Shown: positions 44,290-52,478, counted from the stretch's first letter. The stretch: DNA of 64,000 nt from Agrobacterium tumefaciens (GCA_025559845.1 CP048470.1:809501-873500); one strand, 5' to 3'. The notes: generated from the letters alone by a model not told the origin. Made by a program: numbers and translations.

Positions 44290-44631
44290 ATGATTAACTC
44301 TAAGACATTCACCGGCAGAACTGCGGGTTTGGCGCTGCTCGTTGCCATGGCTTCCATCGCTATGCCAGCGTCTGCGCAGGACATGGAGTTGAGAATCGGC
44401 CCAGATGGCGTACGCCCCATCATCCGCGACCGCGATAGGGACATTGATCGCCGTGGCCCGCCCATGCGTGGCTGCAGTGAGCGCGAAGCCCGCGCCGCAG
44501 CGCGCGACGCAGGCCTGCGCGATCCAGAAGTCGTTCGCGTCACACCTGGACGCGTCGTCGTCGAAGGCTTTACCCGCCGCGGGCCTGATCGCATTACTTT
44601 CGCCAATGAACGTGGCTGCCCAGAAATCTGA
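44290..44631 (+). CDS. small exported protein of unknown function, stress-promoter linked
   Basis: A 113-residue protein with a Sec signal peptide (about residues 1-29, ending MPASAQ). The mature part starts with a basic/acidic low-complexity stretch (IIRDRDRDIDRRGPP) followed by a compact domain with two Cys (GCSEREARAAARDAGLRDPEVVRV ... ERGCPEI). I recognise the type from rhizobial genomes but not a function. GGGAGGAACA precedes the ATG, and an EcfG-type promoter lies 51 bp upstream, so it is probably made in general stress and acts in the periplasm. Confidence 0.8.
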   Translation: MINSKTFTGRTAGLALLVAMASIAMPASAQDMELRIGPDGVRPIIRDRDRDIDRRGPPMRGCSEREARAAARDAGLRDPEVVRVTPGRVVVEGFTRRGPDRITFANERGCPEI

Positions 44632-44727
44632 CGCAGATATTTGGCAGATAGTCATATCGTTTACGCGGCTTGCGGAGGGAGCATGGCCTCCAAAAGTGAG
44701 GACTATGCTTCTCCCTTCCGCACGTGG

Positions 44728-44865
44728 TCACTGTGTCTGGAACTCGCAAAATGCAATGATTTTTAGGTCATCTGCCAAAGCCAGGTCACGTCTTTCCAAC
44801 TCTGCATAGACAGCTACCGCGCTCGGATACTCGAGTTGCATAAGCCTCTGGCGAATAAACGCCAT
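44728..44865 (-). CDS. candidate 45-residue protein
   Basis: A short leftward frame, ATG 44865 to TGA 44728, too short for ordinary gene calling. The peptide begins MAFIRQRLMQLEYPSAVAVY and ends KIIAFCEFQTQ; it reads like a compact helical protein with balanced composition, unlike the antisense frames nearby. An AAGAG lies 7 bp before the ATG. It may be a real small protein or the end of a decayed gene; no family recognised. Confidence 0.35.
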   Translation of the reverse strand: MAFIRQRLMQLEYPSAVAVYAELERRDLALADDLKIIAFCEFQTQ

Positions 44866-44909
44866 GCTGGGCTCTTGCGCGTCAAAAATTCAAAGGCTAT
44901 CACTGTCGT

Positions 44910-44924
44910 TGTTATGATATAACA
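44910..44924 (+). promoter_or_regulatory. Zur-type zinc operator upstream of zinT
   Basis: TGTTAT-GAT-ATAACA is a perfect inverted repeat with a 3-bp centre, matching the TGTTATNNNATAACA style of alphaproteobacterial Zur boxes, and lies 31 bp before the zinT ATG. Repression by zinc-loaded Zur is inferred from motif plus gene function. Confidence 0.7.
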
Positions 44925-44954
44925 TAAAATGATTTTTCGCGTTTAGGAAATGCT

Positions 44955-45617
44955 ATGAAAACACGCTTTCAGATATCGACACTGCTGATGCTGTGCTCGC
45001 TTGCCGTACCGTTTTGTGCTTATGCGCCGGGGAAAGCTTCAGCGGCGCCGAAGCACAGTCATGCCCATTCAGATGAAGCCAAATCGAAAATCTACCAGGG
45101 TTACTTCGAAACTGAGCAAGTCAAGACACGGGAACTGTCCGACTGGGCTGGCAAATGGCATTCGGTTTACCCCTACCTCCTCGACGGCACCCTCGATCCC
45201 GTATTCAAGCACAAGGCTGAGCAGGGAGAGAAATCGTTTGAAGATTACCGGAAATATTATGAACTCGGCTACAAGACTGATGTGACCAAGATTGTAATTA
45301 CCGACAAAAGCATGGCATTCACCCAGGGAGACAAGACCTATCGCGGCACCTATCTAAACGACGGGTTTGAAATCCTGACCTACGCGAAAGGTAACCGAGG
45401 CGTCCGGTATATATTCAAAAAAGCAGACGGCGATGCGTCGGCACCGGAATATGTTCAATTCAGCGATCACGGAATTACCCCGGAAAAATCCGGCCATTTC
45501 CACCTCTACTGGGGCAAGGATCGCAAAGCGCTGCTTCAGGAAGTCACGAACTGGCCCACCTATTACCCATGGGCGTTGAACGGCAAGCAGGTCGTAAGAG
45601 AGATGCTGGCTCACTAG
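44955..45617 (+). CDS. zinT: ZinT-family periplasmic zinc-binding protein
   Basis: A 220-residue exported protein: signal peptide to about residue 31, a short His-rich linker (KHSHAHSDEAKS), then the complete lipocalin-like ZinT domain (YQGYFETEQVKTRELSDWAGKWHSVYPYL...). The His cluster of the family is present: SDHGITPEKSGHFHLYWGKD. ZinT captures zinc (and cadmium) in the periplasm and passes it to the ZnuABC importer under zinc starvation. A Zur-type operator precedes it. AGGA lies 7 bp before the ATG. Monocistronic, followed by a strong hairpin. Confidence 0.95.
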   Translation: MKTRFQISTLLMLCSLAVPFCAYAPGKASAAPKHSHAHSDEAKSKIYQGYFETEQVKTRELSDWAGKWHSVYPYLLDGTLDPVFKHKAEQGEKSFEDYRKYYELGYKTDVTKIVITDKSMAFTQGDKTYRGTYLNDGFEILTYAKGNRGVRYIFKKADGDASAPEYVQFSDHGITPEKSGHFHLYWGKDRKALLQEVTNWPTYYPWALNGKQVVREMLAH

Positions 45618-45637
45618 AGCAACGTCTAGCCTTTGCT

Positions 45638-45670
45638 CGTCTCACCGTCTTATGCAAAGACGGTGAGACG
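45638..45670. terminator. perfect 14-bp hairpin after zinT
   Basis: CGTCTCACCGTCTT pairs perfectly with AAGACGGTGAGACG around a 5-base loop, 20 bp after the zinT stop. No T-run follows on either strand, so it may stabilise the 3' end or terminate with Rho. Confidence 0.6.
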
Positions 45671-45712
45671 TATCATAGTTGCTGCGCAGTGCTCGCACGG
45701 CCGCTTTTTTTT

Positions 45713-45904
45713 TCAACGGTAATTGCACCGGAAGCGCTCGAGAATCCGTTTCGCTCTGTAGAGATTGAATGGAGCCGGGAACGCGGCCCCCCTTTGAGAT
45801 TCGATCATATCATCGAGTTGCAGGATCGCTCGGTCCAGTGGACTGGAAATATTTCGTGTGGGTCGTTTGAATTGCTTGGCATGACCCGAGTTGATTGACA
45901 TCAT
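45713..45904 (-). CDS. small basic hypothetical protein
   Basis: A 63-residue, Arg/Lys-rich protein (MSINSGHAKQFKRPTRNIS ... LYRAKRILERFRCNYR). GAGGTGAC before ATG 45904 is a good ribosome binding site. No recognised family, no signal peptide or membrane segment. It is one of a run of small leftward genes between zinT and the dihydroxyacetone kinase gene. Real gene likely, function unknown. Confidence 0.5.
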   Translation of the reverse strand: MMSINSGHAKQFKRPTRNISSPLDRAILQLDDMIESQRGAAFPAPFNLYRAKRILERFRCNYR

Positions 45905-46086
45905 GTCACCTCGTCGTTTCTTGTTATCGGCGCACACCTAATCGTAAAGATGACAATTGGGCGGCAGGAAATCAGCCATTCCAGTTTACAGTAAACGAAT
46001 ATCGACCAATCAGATAATATATGTTTCAACTTGGGCCAAAGTGCCTGCCGGTGTCCATCTTGTGGCCCGCCATAAAGCGTAAGTTC

Positions 46087-46266
46087 TCAATGCCTGCGTT
46101 TATCGTGCCACCATTGGTCAAGTTCGCGTTCAAGCGTGACGTGATCCACCACTCCCTTAATATCCCGATCAATCAGAAACCGAGCGGCCAGAATCGCTTC
46201 CTGGCCCTCGATCCTTAGCCCATTCTCCGAGCAAAACCTGTTGAGGATACGTCTCATATGGAGCAT
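46087..46266 (-). CDS. small hypothetical protein
   Basis: A 59-residue protein starting at ATG 46266, chosen because GGAGG lies 8 bp upstream; the frame is open for 35 more codons upstream from a TTG. Sequence is amphipathic and helical: MRRILNRFCSENGLRIEGQEAI, AARFLIDRDIKGVVDHVTLERELDQWW. No family recognised. Lies between two other small leftward genes, one of them EcfG-promoted. Confidence 0.55.
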   Translation of the reverse strand: MLHMRRILNRFCSENGLRIEGQEAILAARFLIDRDIKGVVDHVTLERELDQWWHDKRRH

Positions 46267-46401
46267 GGCATTCGCCTCCGATGTTAAAGCATAACGTTCG
46301 GCAGGCGTGATATTGGCGCTATGTCGCTGCAATGTGTTGAGACTGGCGAATATTGTAACAGACTGTGGCAAATGGCCGGCTCGTTACAAAAGCGGGCACT
46401 A

Positions 46402-46614
46402 TCATCGCGTTTTTCTGAGCTGGTCAGGTTTATGGGCCGCGCGTTTGCCCGACTTTTCACTTTCGACAATGTATTGCGGTTCATCCTTCGTCGCCTTGAC
46501 CTCATGTCCCTTGATTTTCGTTGGAGAGGTCTGCTTTCGAACGACCTTGCCCATCGTTTCACCCTGACTGGTGTTCCAGGCAACCTTGTCGCCCTTGCTG
46601 AGATCTTTTGGCAT
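46402..46614 (-). CDS. DUF2945 (HVA1-type) small stress protein
   Basis: A 70-residue protein of the DUF2945/hypervirulence-associated TUDOR-like family, recognised from KGDKVAWNTSQGETMGKVVRK and the EPQYIVESEKSGKRAAHKPDQLR end. Members fold as small SH3/Tudor-like domains and in rhizobia are often part of the general stress regulon; here an EcfG-type promoter lies 65 bp upstream, which agrees. GGAGAAGG precedes the ATG. Molecular role unknown. Confidence 0.88.
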   Translation of the reverse strand: MPKDLSKGDKVAWNTSQGETMGKVVRKQTSPTKIKGHEVKATKDEPQYIVESEKSGKRAAHKPDQLRKTR

Positions 46615-46678
46615 GAACCTTCTCCAAAAACGGCGGGATACATCTCGATCGGGGACTCAGCGGCAACCTTGAAGTCTG

Positions 46679-46704
46679 AACGTGAGCTCGATGAGGTTTG
46701 TTCC
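46679..46704 (-). promoter_or_regulatory. EcfG-type general stress promoter before the DUF2945 gene
   Basis: On the minus strand GGAAC (46704-46700) and CGTT (46682-46679) are separated by 17 bp, matching the EcfG consensus. The start codon lies 65 bp downstream. Confidence 0.7.
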
Positions 46705-46768
46705 CGATCAACGACAAGTCAGCGCTACCGTCGACCTCTCCATCGAGCGCACGGAACTGTCCCTGATG

Positions 46769-48463
46769 TCAGGGCATATCCGCCCTGATCGCTTCAAGCC
46801 AGACACCAACGGCGGCTGCGCCAGCGTCCGGATGCCCCAGGGCCCGGTCCCCCAGGTAGCTTGCACGGCCAAGTCTCGGCTTCATCGATTTCGTGGCCTC
46901 CACTCCCCGAAGTCCGGCATCGACTGCGGAACTCCATGCTTCTGCAACCGAGGCACCGGCAGCAATTCTGTCGCTGAAGGTCTTAGCCGCCGGGTAGAGT
47001 GCATCGATCATCGTCCTGTCACCAGGCTTTGCACCACCAAGATCCGATATCGCCTGCACTGCCGCGACGAAGGCATCAGCCATCTGCCTGGCCGTCGGTT
47101 CATCAAGACCGGCAAGGTTGCGCGACGCGCACAAGAGACCGGTTGCATAGAAGGGCCCTGAACTTCCTCCGATGGCCTTGCGCATGGCGTTGCCCATGGC
47201 CTGCAATCCACCAGAAACATTCGCGAAGCTTTGAGCGTCAAGGTTTAGTACCGCCTGTCCGCCGCGAACCATGCTCGCGCCGAGGTCTCCATCGCCGGTA
47301 ACGCTGTCGAGTTCCGTCAAGCTCGGCTCTGCCGCAATCAATGCCTCTGCGACCGATCGGGAAGTCTTCCACAGCAGCTCACCTGCGGCAGTACGATCCA
47401 AGGAAACGACGGCCTGCTTTTCAGTTTTCACTGAAGGCATCACCCTTTGGCGGTTCACCGCACCGCCACGGGGCCAGGCGCCGGCGTCCGTCGGCCCATC
47501 GATGAGGGGAAGAGTAGCGTCGTCGACCTGCACGAGGGAGAGCGAGAAGCCCGGCATATCAAGCGCGGAAAGGAATGTTCCCGCCCATGCTCTTTCCACC
47601 ACAACGCCGTCCCTTTCCAGAAAAGCGATGGCTGATCGGGCAACGATTGCCAGTTCCATCGGCGGAGTTGCACCCAGACCGTTGACCAGAAGTGCTACGC
47701 GGTCACCTGTCTTCAGTCGACCATCCGCCTTGACCGTTTCCAGGACGAGAGCTGTCAATTCGTCTGCGGTACCGATCGGCATTCTGCGAACACCCTGCTC
47801 TCCATGAATGCCGAGACCAATCTCGATTTCCGTGTCTGCGAGAACAAAGCCTGGCTTTCCGACTGCAGGCAGCGTGCAGGAGCCAAGTGAGACCCCCATC
47901 GAGGAAAGGTTGCCCGCCGCTGCACGCGCGATACTGGCAACGTCGGCGAGACCAAGCCCCTGCTCCGCAGCAGCCCCCGCAATCTTGTGAACCAGAACAG
48001 TTCCGGCGATCCCCCGTCTGCTATCTGCGGGGACAGTGTCTTTCAGCGCAACATCATCAGCAACGACCACGATCTCGACAGGAATACCATCTGCACGTGC
48101 AAGTTCGGCTGCAAGGCCGAAGTTCAGTCTGTCGCCCGTATAGTTTTTGACAATGATCAGGGCGCCTGCCGGTCCGGCGACCGCCTTGATTCCAGCGAGA
48201 ACGGCATCTGTACTGGGTGACGTAAAGACATCACCGGCCACGGCGGCGGTCAGCATTCCGGCACCGACATACCCCGCATGAGCGGGCTCGTGGCCACTTC
48301 CTCCCCCGGAAAGAACGGCAACCTTCCGCTCGTTTGCCTCGGGAAGGTCAGATCGTATGACGACGTTCTCATCAGCGAGCAGAGTAGAAGAAGGACTAAG
48401 CGCTACCACCCCCTCCAGCATGTCACGGACAACAGTGGACGGATCGTTGATAAGCTTTTTCAT
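46769..48463 (-). CDS. dihydroxyacetone kinase, DhaK-DhaL fusion
   Basis: A 564-residue ATP-dependent kinase. The DhaK-type domain (about residues 1-330) has VLSGGGSGHEPAHAGYVGAGMLTAAVAGDVFTSPS and the active-site His in GIHGEQG, which binds dihydroxyacetone covalently. The DhaL-type nucleotide domain (about 365-564) has TGDGDLGASMVRGG, GGSSGPFYATGL and DGLRG-like ends. The fusion marks the ATP-dependent form rather than the PTS-dependent one. ATG 48463 gives the standard MKKLIND start, with GGAGG upstream. Divergent from an aldo/keto reductase; the pair may process a ketotriose, an aldose or a fucose-type sugar. Confidence 0.93.
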   Translation of the reverse strand: MKKLINDPSTVVRDMLEGVVALSPSSTLLADENVVIRSDLPEANERKVAVLSGGGSGHEPAHAGYVGAGMLTAAVAGDVFTSPSTDAVLAGIKAVAGPAGALIIVKNYTGDRLNFGLAAELARADGIPVEIVVVADDVALKDTVPADSRRGIAGTVLVHKIAGAAAEQGLGLADVASIARAAAGNLSSMGVSLGSCTLPAVGKPGFVLADTEIEIGLGIHGEQGVRRMPIGTADELTALVLETVKADGRLKTGDRVALLVNGLGATPPMELAIVARSAIAFLERDGVVVERAWAGTFLSALDMPGFSLSLVQVDDATLPLIDGPTDAGAWPRGGAVNRQRVMPSVKTEKQAVVSLDRTAAGELLWKTSRSVAEALIAAEPSLTELDSVTGDGDLGASMVRGGQAVLNLDAQSFANVSGGLQAMGNAMRKAIGGSSGPFYATGLLCASRNLAGLDEPTARQMADAFVAAVQAISDLGGAKPGDRTMIDALYPAAKTFSDRIAAGASVAEAWSSAVDAGLRGVEATKSMKPRLGRASYLGDRALGHPDAGAAAVGVWLEAIRADMP

Positions 48464-48535
48464 GCCTGGTTTTCCTCCATGCGCAAGCGGGACCACTTTT
48501 TCGCACTGTCGCACACTTCTGTCTGTTTCATACAA

Positions 48536-48548
48536 CCATCAATGATGG
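48536..48548. promoter_or_regulatory. palindromic operator candidate upstream of the dihydroxyacetone kinase
   Basis: CCATCA-A-TGATGG is a perfect 6-bp-arm palindrome 73-85 bp upstream of the kinase start in a divergent promoter region. Confidence 0.4.
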
Positions 48549-48737
48549 AAAACGATCGCCAGGTTAAGACAAGACTTATCGTTTCGGCCGCCTAGAAAGA
48601 TTATTGCTTATCAGTGTGAACCTGACCGGGGTGGTTGCCAAACTGATCATATTCACCTTGATTTTGGCTCCGACTTCAAGATTTTGGAAAACAACATTAA
48701 GTTGACTGCTTCGATAACGACCCTGGATCTTTCGTGC

Positions 48738-49679
48738 ATGGAATATCGTCAACTCGGCGCCCTACCGATCAGCCTTTCTCGCGTCGGATATGGCACCGCC
48801 CGTATCCGCGACCCTCTGCGGGTGGCGCACTACAATTCTGCCCTCGAAACGGCCTGGGACTCGGATATCCGCTATTTCGATACGGCTCCTGGCTACGGTT
48901 TCGGCTTATCCGAACGATGCGTGGGCGACTTCCTGCGCAGGAAGGATCGCCAATCCTATGTGCTTTCGACAAAAATCGGCAAAATCCTGAAACCTGTGCA
49001 GGGCTGTGCGCCAGACGTGATGCCGTTCGAAATCTCTTATGATTATTCATATGACGGAGTAATGCGGTCCTTCGAATTCAGCCTCGCACGGCTGGGGCTG
49101 TCCTCGATCGATCTGCTCCTTGCTGATGATATCGAGGTCTCGACGCTCGGCATCGCAGAATATCGTCGGCATTTGCCACGTTTCCTTGAGGGCGGAATTA
49201 GGGCGCTTGAGGAACTTAAAGCCAATGGCAACATCGCCGGTTTCGGCATTGGCGTGAACGACGTTGGCGTTTGCCTTGACATCATGCATCGCGTGAAACT
49301 CGACTGCGTCATGCTTTCCGGGAAATACACCCTGATTGATCGCACTGCCGGAACACGGCTGCTCGACATATGCGAGAGAACCTCGACCCCGCTGATCATC
49401 GGTGGCATCTTTAACGGCGGGACCTTGCTGGAACAAAACCTGCCTGATCATGAGCAGGACCCGATCGCACCCTATGCAAAGCTGGCGCAAGGTATCGCAC
49501 AAGAGGAAAAAATCAGCCTCGAAAGTGCCGCTCTGCAGTTTCCCCTCCAGAACGCGTCAGTCGTATCGGCAATCCTCGGCACAACCAGTTCAGAGAGACT
49601 ACGCCGTATCGTCGCCTCTATGAATGATCCAATTCCCGATCATGCATGGTCCCGGTTCAATTCTGTTGCGCTGAATTGA
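48738..49679 (+). CDS. aldo/keto reductase-like protein with altered catalytic site
   Basis: A 313-residue protein of the aldo/keto reductase superfamily, nearest in style to D-threo-aldose/L-fucose dehydrogenases. Asp48 and Tyr53 (FDTAPGYG) and Lys79 (STKIG) are in place, but the expected catalytic His is Asp130 in IDLLLADDIE, where relatives read VHDI. The second half is standard (GFGIGVND, LGTTSSERLRR). ATG 48738 gives the family start MEYRQLG; a TTG 18 codons upstream is the alternative. Divergent from the dihydroxyacetone kinase. Catalytic activity may be altered or absent. Confidence 0.85.
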   Translation: MEYRQLGALPISLSRVGYGTARIRDPLRVAHYNSALETAWDSDIRYFDTAPGYGFGLSERCVGDFLRRKDRQSYVLSTKIGKILKPVQGCAPDVMPFEISYDYSYDGVMRSFEFSLARLGLSSIDLLLADDIEVSTLGIAEYRRHLPRFLEGGIRALEELKANGNIAGFGIGVNDVGVCLDIMHRVKLDCVMLSGKYTLIDRTAGTRLLDICERTSTPLIIGGIFNGGTLLEQNLPDHEQDPIAPYAKLAQGIAQEEKISLESAALQFPLQNASVVSAILGTTSSERLRRIVASMNDPIPDHAWSRFNSVALN

Positions 49680-49853
49680 TCTATAGGTTTTGGTGCATCA
49701 GAACGCACTAGCAGCCGCAACAGTGGACCGATGCCTCATCCGGCAGATCGCATTTTCGAAGGGAATTTTTGCGCGCCTCGCCCGCGTATTTTGGAATAAC
49801 ATTGCCTGCATGCAGGCTTGCCTTTTGATGCGGCGCAAACCTATACTCGAAGC

Positions 49854-49995
49854 GTTCTCAGGGCGGGGTGTAATTCCCCACCGGCGGTATCGGAAGCAAT
49901 TCCGGAGCCCGCGAGCGCTCTCGGGTAACCGGGAGGTCAGCAGATCCGGTGAAAGGCCGGAGCCGACGGTATAGTCCGGATGGAAGAGAGCAACG
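49854..49995 (+). ncRNA. FMN riboswitch (RFN element)
   Basis: The conserved RFN core is easily read: CAGGGCGGGGTGTAATTCCC at the 5' side, CACCGGCGGTAT, GAGCCCGCGAGCGCTC, GGTCAGCAGATCCGGTGA, and the 3' closing stretch ending GGATGGAAGAGAGCAA. It binds flavin mononucleotide and shuts down the downstream ribB gene when flavin is plentiful. About 115 bp separate it from the ribB start. Confidence 0.96.
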
Positions 49996-50001
49996 TGGCA
50001 G

Positions 50002-50020
50002 ACACCCCTTCACGGGGTGT
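50002..50020 (+). promoter_or_regulatory. hairpin in the expression platform of the FMN riboswitch
   Basis: ACACCCC and GGGGTGT form a 7-bp stem with a 5-base loop just after the aptamer. No T-run follows, which favours control of translation or Rho access over intrinsic termination. Confidence 0.5.
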
Positions 50021-50111
50021 GTGGCGCTTGTTCGCCCAAGGGATGTTTGCGCCTGTTTTCGGACAGTCGTGAGTTTGATGCCAACCGGCATAACCCTTGA
50101 AAGGCATGGAA

Positions 50112-50741
50112 ATGACAGTTTCGAAAATTGAAGATGCGATTGAAGCCATTCGCCGCGGTGAAATGGTTGTGGTCGTGGATGATCAGGATCGGGAAAACGA
50201 AGGCGACGTCGTGATTGCAGCCGATGCTGCTACGCCAAAAGACATAGCCTTCATGATGAACAATGCCCGTGGTCTGATCTGCGCGGCGATGGAAGGAGAG
50301 CGGCTGGATACGCTCGACATTCCGCTGATGGTGGCACGCAACACGGAATCGCTGAAAACTGCTTTCACAGTTTCGGTAGATTACATCCCGGGCACGACCA
50401 CCGGCATTTCGGCTGCCGACCGTGCAGCAACGGTGCGGGCACTTGCACAGGGCGACGCGAGACCCGATGACTTCGCCCGCCCGGGCCATGTTTTCCCGCT
50501 ACGTGCACATCCACAGGGTGTTCGTGCCCGTCCCGGCCACACGGAGGCCGCTGTCGAGCTTGCCCGCCTCGCGGGACGCGCGCCCGCCGGCGTGATCTGC
50601 GAAGTTGCCAACGACGACGGAACGATGGCTCGCCTGTCTCAACTGGAAGTCTTTGCCCAAAAGCACGGTCTGCTCGTCGTGACGATCGAGGATTTGATCG
50701 CTTTCCTTGACCGGAACGATGGCATGACCATCGCCGCCTGA
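50112..50741 (+). CDS. ribB: 3,4-dihydroxy-2-butanone 4-phosphate synthase
   Basis: A 209-residue enzyme converting ribulose 5-phosphate to dihydroxybutanone phosphate and formate in riboflavin synthesis. Signature residues are present: DDQDRENEGDVVIAAD (acidic Mg site; most have DDEDRENEGD), TGISAADRA, and RPGHTEAAVELARLAG. It is the stand-alone RibB form, without a GTP cyclohydrolase II domain. ATG 50112 is preferred because GAAAGG lies 7 bp upstream; an ATG two codons earlier and a TTG at 50097 are alternatives. Controlled by the FMN riboswitch upstream. Confidence 0.96.
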   Translation: MTVSKIEDAIEAIRRGEMVVVVDDQDRENEGDVVIAADAATPKDIAFMMNNARGLICAAMEGERLDTLDIPLMVARNTESLKTAFTVSVDYIPGTTTGISAADRAATVRALAQGDARPDDFARPGHVFPLRAHPQGVRARPGHTEAAVELARLAGRAPAGVICEVANDDGTMARLSQLEVFAQKHGLLVVTIEDLIAFLDRNDGMTIAA

Positions 50742-50857
50742 AGTCACTTTGGCGTGGTCCCAGACGGCACAATTGACCATCAGGGCCTACGCTCCCAATC
50801 CGGTTGGCCAGCACAATACGAACGTCATCGGGAGCCGGGAAGGATTCGATAAACGGC

Positions 50858-50877
50858 CCCGTGTCTTCGGACACGGG
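50858..50877. terminator. bidirectional terminator hairpin between ribB and the AsnC gene
   Basis: CCCGTGTC and GACACGGG form a perfect 8-bp stem capped by a stable TTCG tetraloop, between two convergent genes. Confidence 0.6.
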
Positions 50878-50886
50878 ACGCGCCTT

Positions 50887-51414
50887 TCAAGCAGATTTTC
50901 CACGCAACGCTGCCTGCTGCGTTGCACCTTCACGCAAGTGTCCTGTCGGGAGTGCCGTCGTGTACTTGACCTGATTGAGAGCAAAGCTTGACCGGATGCT
51001 TGAAACACCGGGGATCTGCGTCAGGCATTCAAGCACGAAGGTCTGGTACTTCAGGAGATCCTCGATAACCACCCTCAACAGGAAATCCGCTTCCCCGGTC
51101 ATGAGGTAGCATTCCATCACCTCCGGCCTTCCACTGACAGCGTTGGTGAAGGTCTCCAAGGAATCCTTGTCCTGCTTCGTCAGCGAGACATGAACGAAAA
51201 CGTTGACGGCGAGCCCGAGTTTCAACGGGTCGACCAGCGCAACAGCTCCACGAATGACACCGGCCGAGCGCATTTCGGACACACGCCGCCAGCAAGGTGA
51301 CGCCGATAGTCCGACCTTGTCGGCAAGCTCCGCGTTGCTGATCTCGGAGTTGCGCTGGAGTTCATCCAGAATGCGCAACGTGGCCTCATCCAGCACTATG
51401 CTTCCAATAGACAT
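50887..51414 (-). CDS. Lrp/AsnC-family transcriptional regulator
   Basis: A 175-residue Lrp/AsnC regulator: helix-turn-helix at about residues 10-60 (LDELQRNSEISNAELADKVGLSASPCWRRV) and the RAM ligand-binding domain from about 75-150 (AVNVFVHVSL, GEADFLLRVVIEDL, IRSSFALNQVKYTT). The C-terminus has about 20 extra residues. Divergent from an EamA transporter with 125 bp between starts, a common arrangement where the regulator controls an amino-acid exporter. Effector probably an amino acid. Confidence 0.93.
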   Translation of the reverse strand: MSIGSIVLDEATLRILDELQRNSEISNAELADKVGLSASPCWRRVSEMRSAGVIRGAVALVDPLKLGLAVNVFVHVSLTKQDKDSLETFTNAVSGRPEVMECYLMTGEADFLLRVVIEDLLKYQTFVLECLTQIPGVSSIRSSFALNQVKYTTALPTGHLREGATQQAALRGKSA

Positions 51415-51539
51415 TTTTAACCTACATAACGACTAAAACAGGTAAACCTATTCGATTTATCCTGACACAACGCGAAATGAGAAGAGATATTCCGCCATAA
51501 ACCGGGATAAATTTCGGCAGCATTGAAGAGGTTGCCGAG

Positions 51540-52478
51540 ATGAGCCCGAGCCAGAGAACTGTGATCACCCGAACGCTGGAAAACAGGTTTGGAGGGCATA
51601 CAGCAACCTATTTATGGCTGGGTGTGATGGTTCTCCTCTGGGGCCTGAGCTGGCCCGCAACCAAGCTGGCTCTCGGCACAGTTCCACCGCTGTGGCTTGC
51701 CTCCCTCAGATTCGGAAGTGCCGGCATATGCCTTTTCGTTTTCGTTGCGTTTCGCGGAATGCTGCGGTTCCCGCCCAAAAAAGACTGGCCCATCGTTGCT
51801 AGCATGGGCTTTCTTCAGATGATGGCGTTCACAGGTCTGGGTATGATCGCAATGACACATACAGACACGAGCCGTGCCGTCCTGTTGGCTTATACAACAC
51901 CGCTCTGGGCGGTCTTACTGGGGTGGCTCCTTTTCAAGCAGGCGCCATCTCGGCGCCAGTTGACCGCTCTTGGTGTTGGCCTTGCCGGAATTGTGATTGT
52001 CTGTTCTCCACTCGAACTCGACTGGACCAATTCGAAAACGATCATTGGGAGTGCCTTCCTTTTGACAGGTGCTGTTTGCTGGTCGATCGTCATCCTCCAT
52101 ATCAGGCGTCACTCGTGGACCGCCTCGCCTCTTTCGCTTGCGCCATGGCAGATGCTGATCGCGGCGGTTCCACTCAGTGCGTTTGCCTATTTTCTGGAAG
52201 GTGCCCCGACCGGTATCGCACTTGATCGTCGCCTCATCGAACTGCTGTTCTTCATCGGCCCTGTCGCGACCTCTGCCTGCTTCGTCATTTCGGCTGAATA
52301 CGGACGCAGGATAACAGCCTTTGCGATGTCAAATTTCACCCTTGGAGTTCCCCTGATCGGAATCTTGTCTTCCATCGCCATCCTGGGCAGCAGCATCACG
52401 CCACCCTTTGTTCTCGGCCTTGTCCTGGTGACGGCAGGCATGCTCCTGGCGGCGAAGGCGACGAGAAAACCTGCCTGA
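51540..52478 (+). CDS. EamA/DMT-superfamily transporter
   Basis: A 312-residue inner-membrane protein with two EamA repeats and about ten hydrophobic helices (TYLWLGVMVLLWGLSWPATKLAL at the start; ITPPFVLGLVLVTAGMLLAAK at the end). DMT proteins export amino acids and other metabolites. GAGG lies 8 bp before ATG 51540. Its divergent AsnC-type regulator suggests an amino-acid-related substrate, by inference from context. Confidence 0.92.
   Translation: MSPSQRTVITRTLENRFGGHTATYLWLGVMVLLWGLSWPATKLALGTVPPLWLASLRFGSAGICLFVFVAFRGMLRFPPKKDWPIVASMGFLQMMAFTGLGMIAMTHTDTSRAVLLAYTTPLWAVLLGWLLFKQAPSRRQLTALGVGLAGIVIVCSPLELDWTNSKTIIGSAFLLTGAVCWSIVILHIRRHSWTASPLSLAPWQMLIAAVPLSAFAYFLEGAPTGIALDRRLIELLFFIGPVATSACFVISAEYGRRITAFAMSNFTLGVPLIGILSSIAILGSSITPPFVLGLVLVTAGMLLAAKATRKPA

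Larger units (their letters stand above)
44632..44954. other. 323-bp intergenic region before zinT
   Basis: It contains a candidate 45-codon leftward ORF (44728-44865) and a Zur-type operator (44910-44924), both listed separately. Nothing else stands out. Confidence 0.4.

Noticed and set aside
44161..44655. 164-codon leftward frame over the EcfG-promoted gene
   Set aside because: Antisense to a gene with a signal peptide, promoter and ribosome binding site; no coding character of its own.
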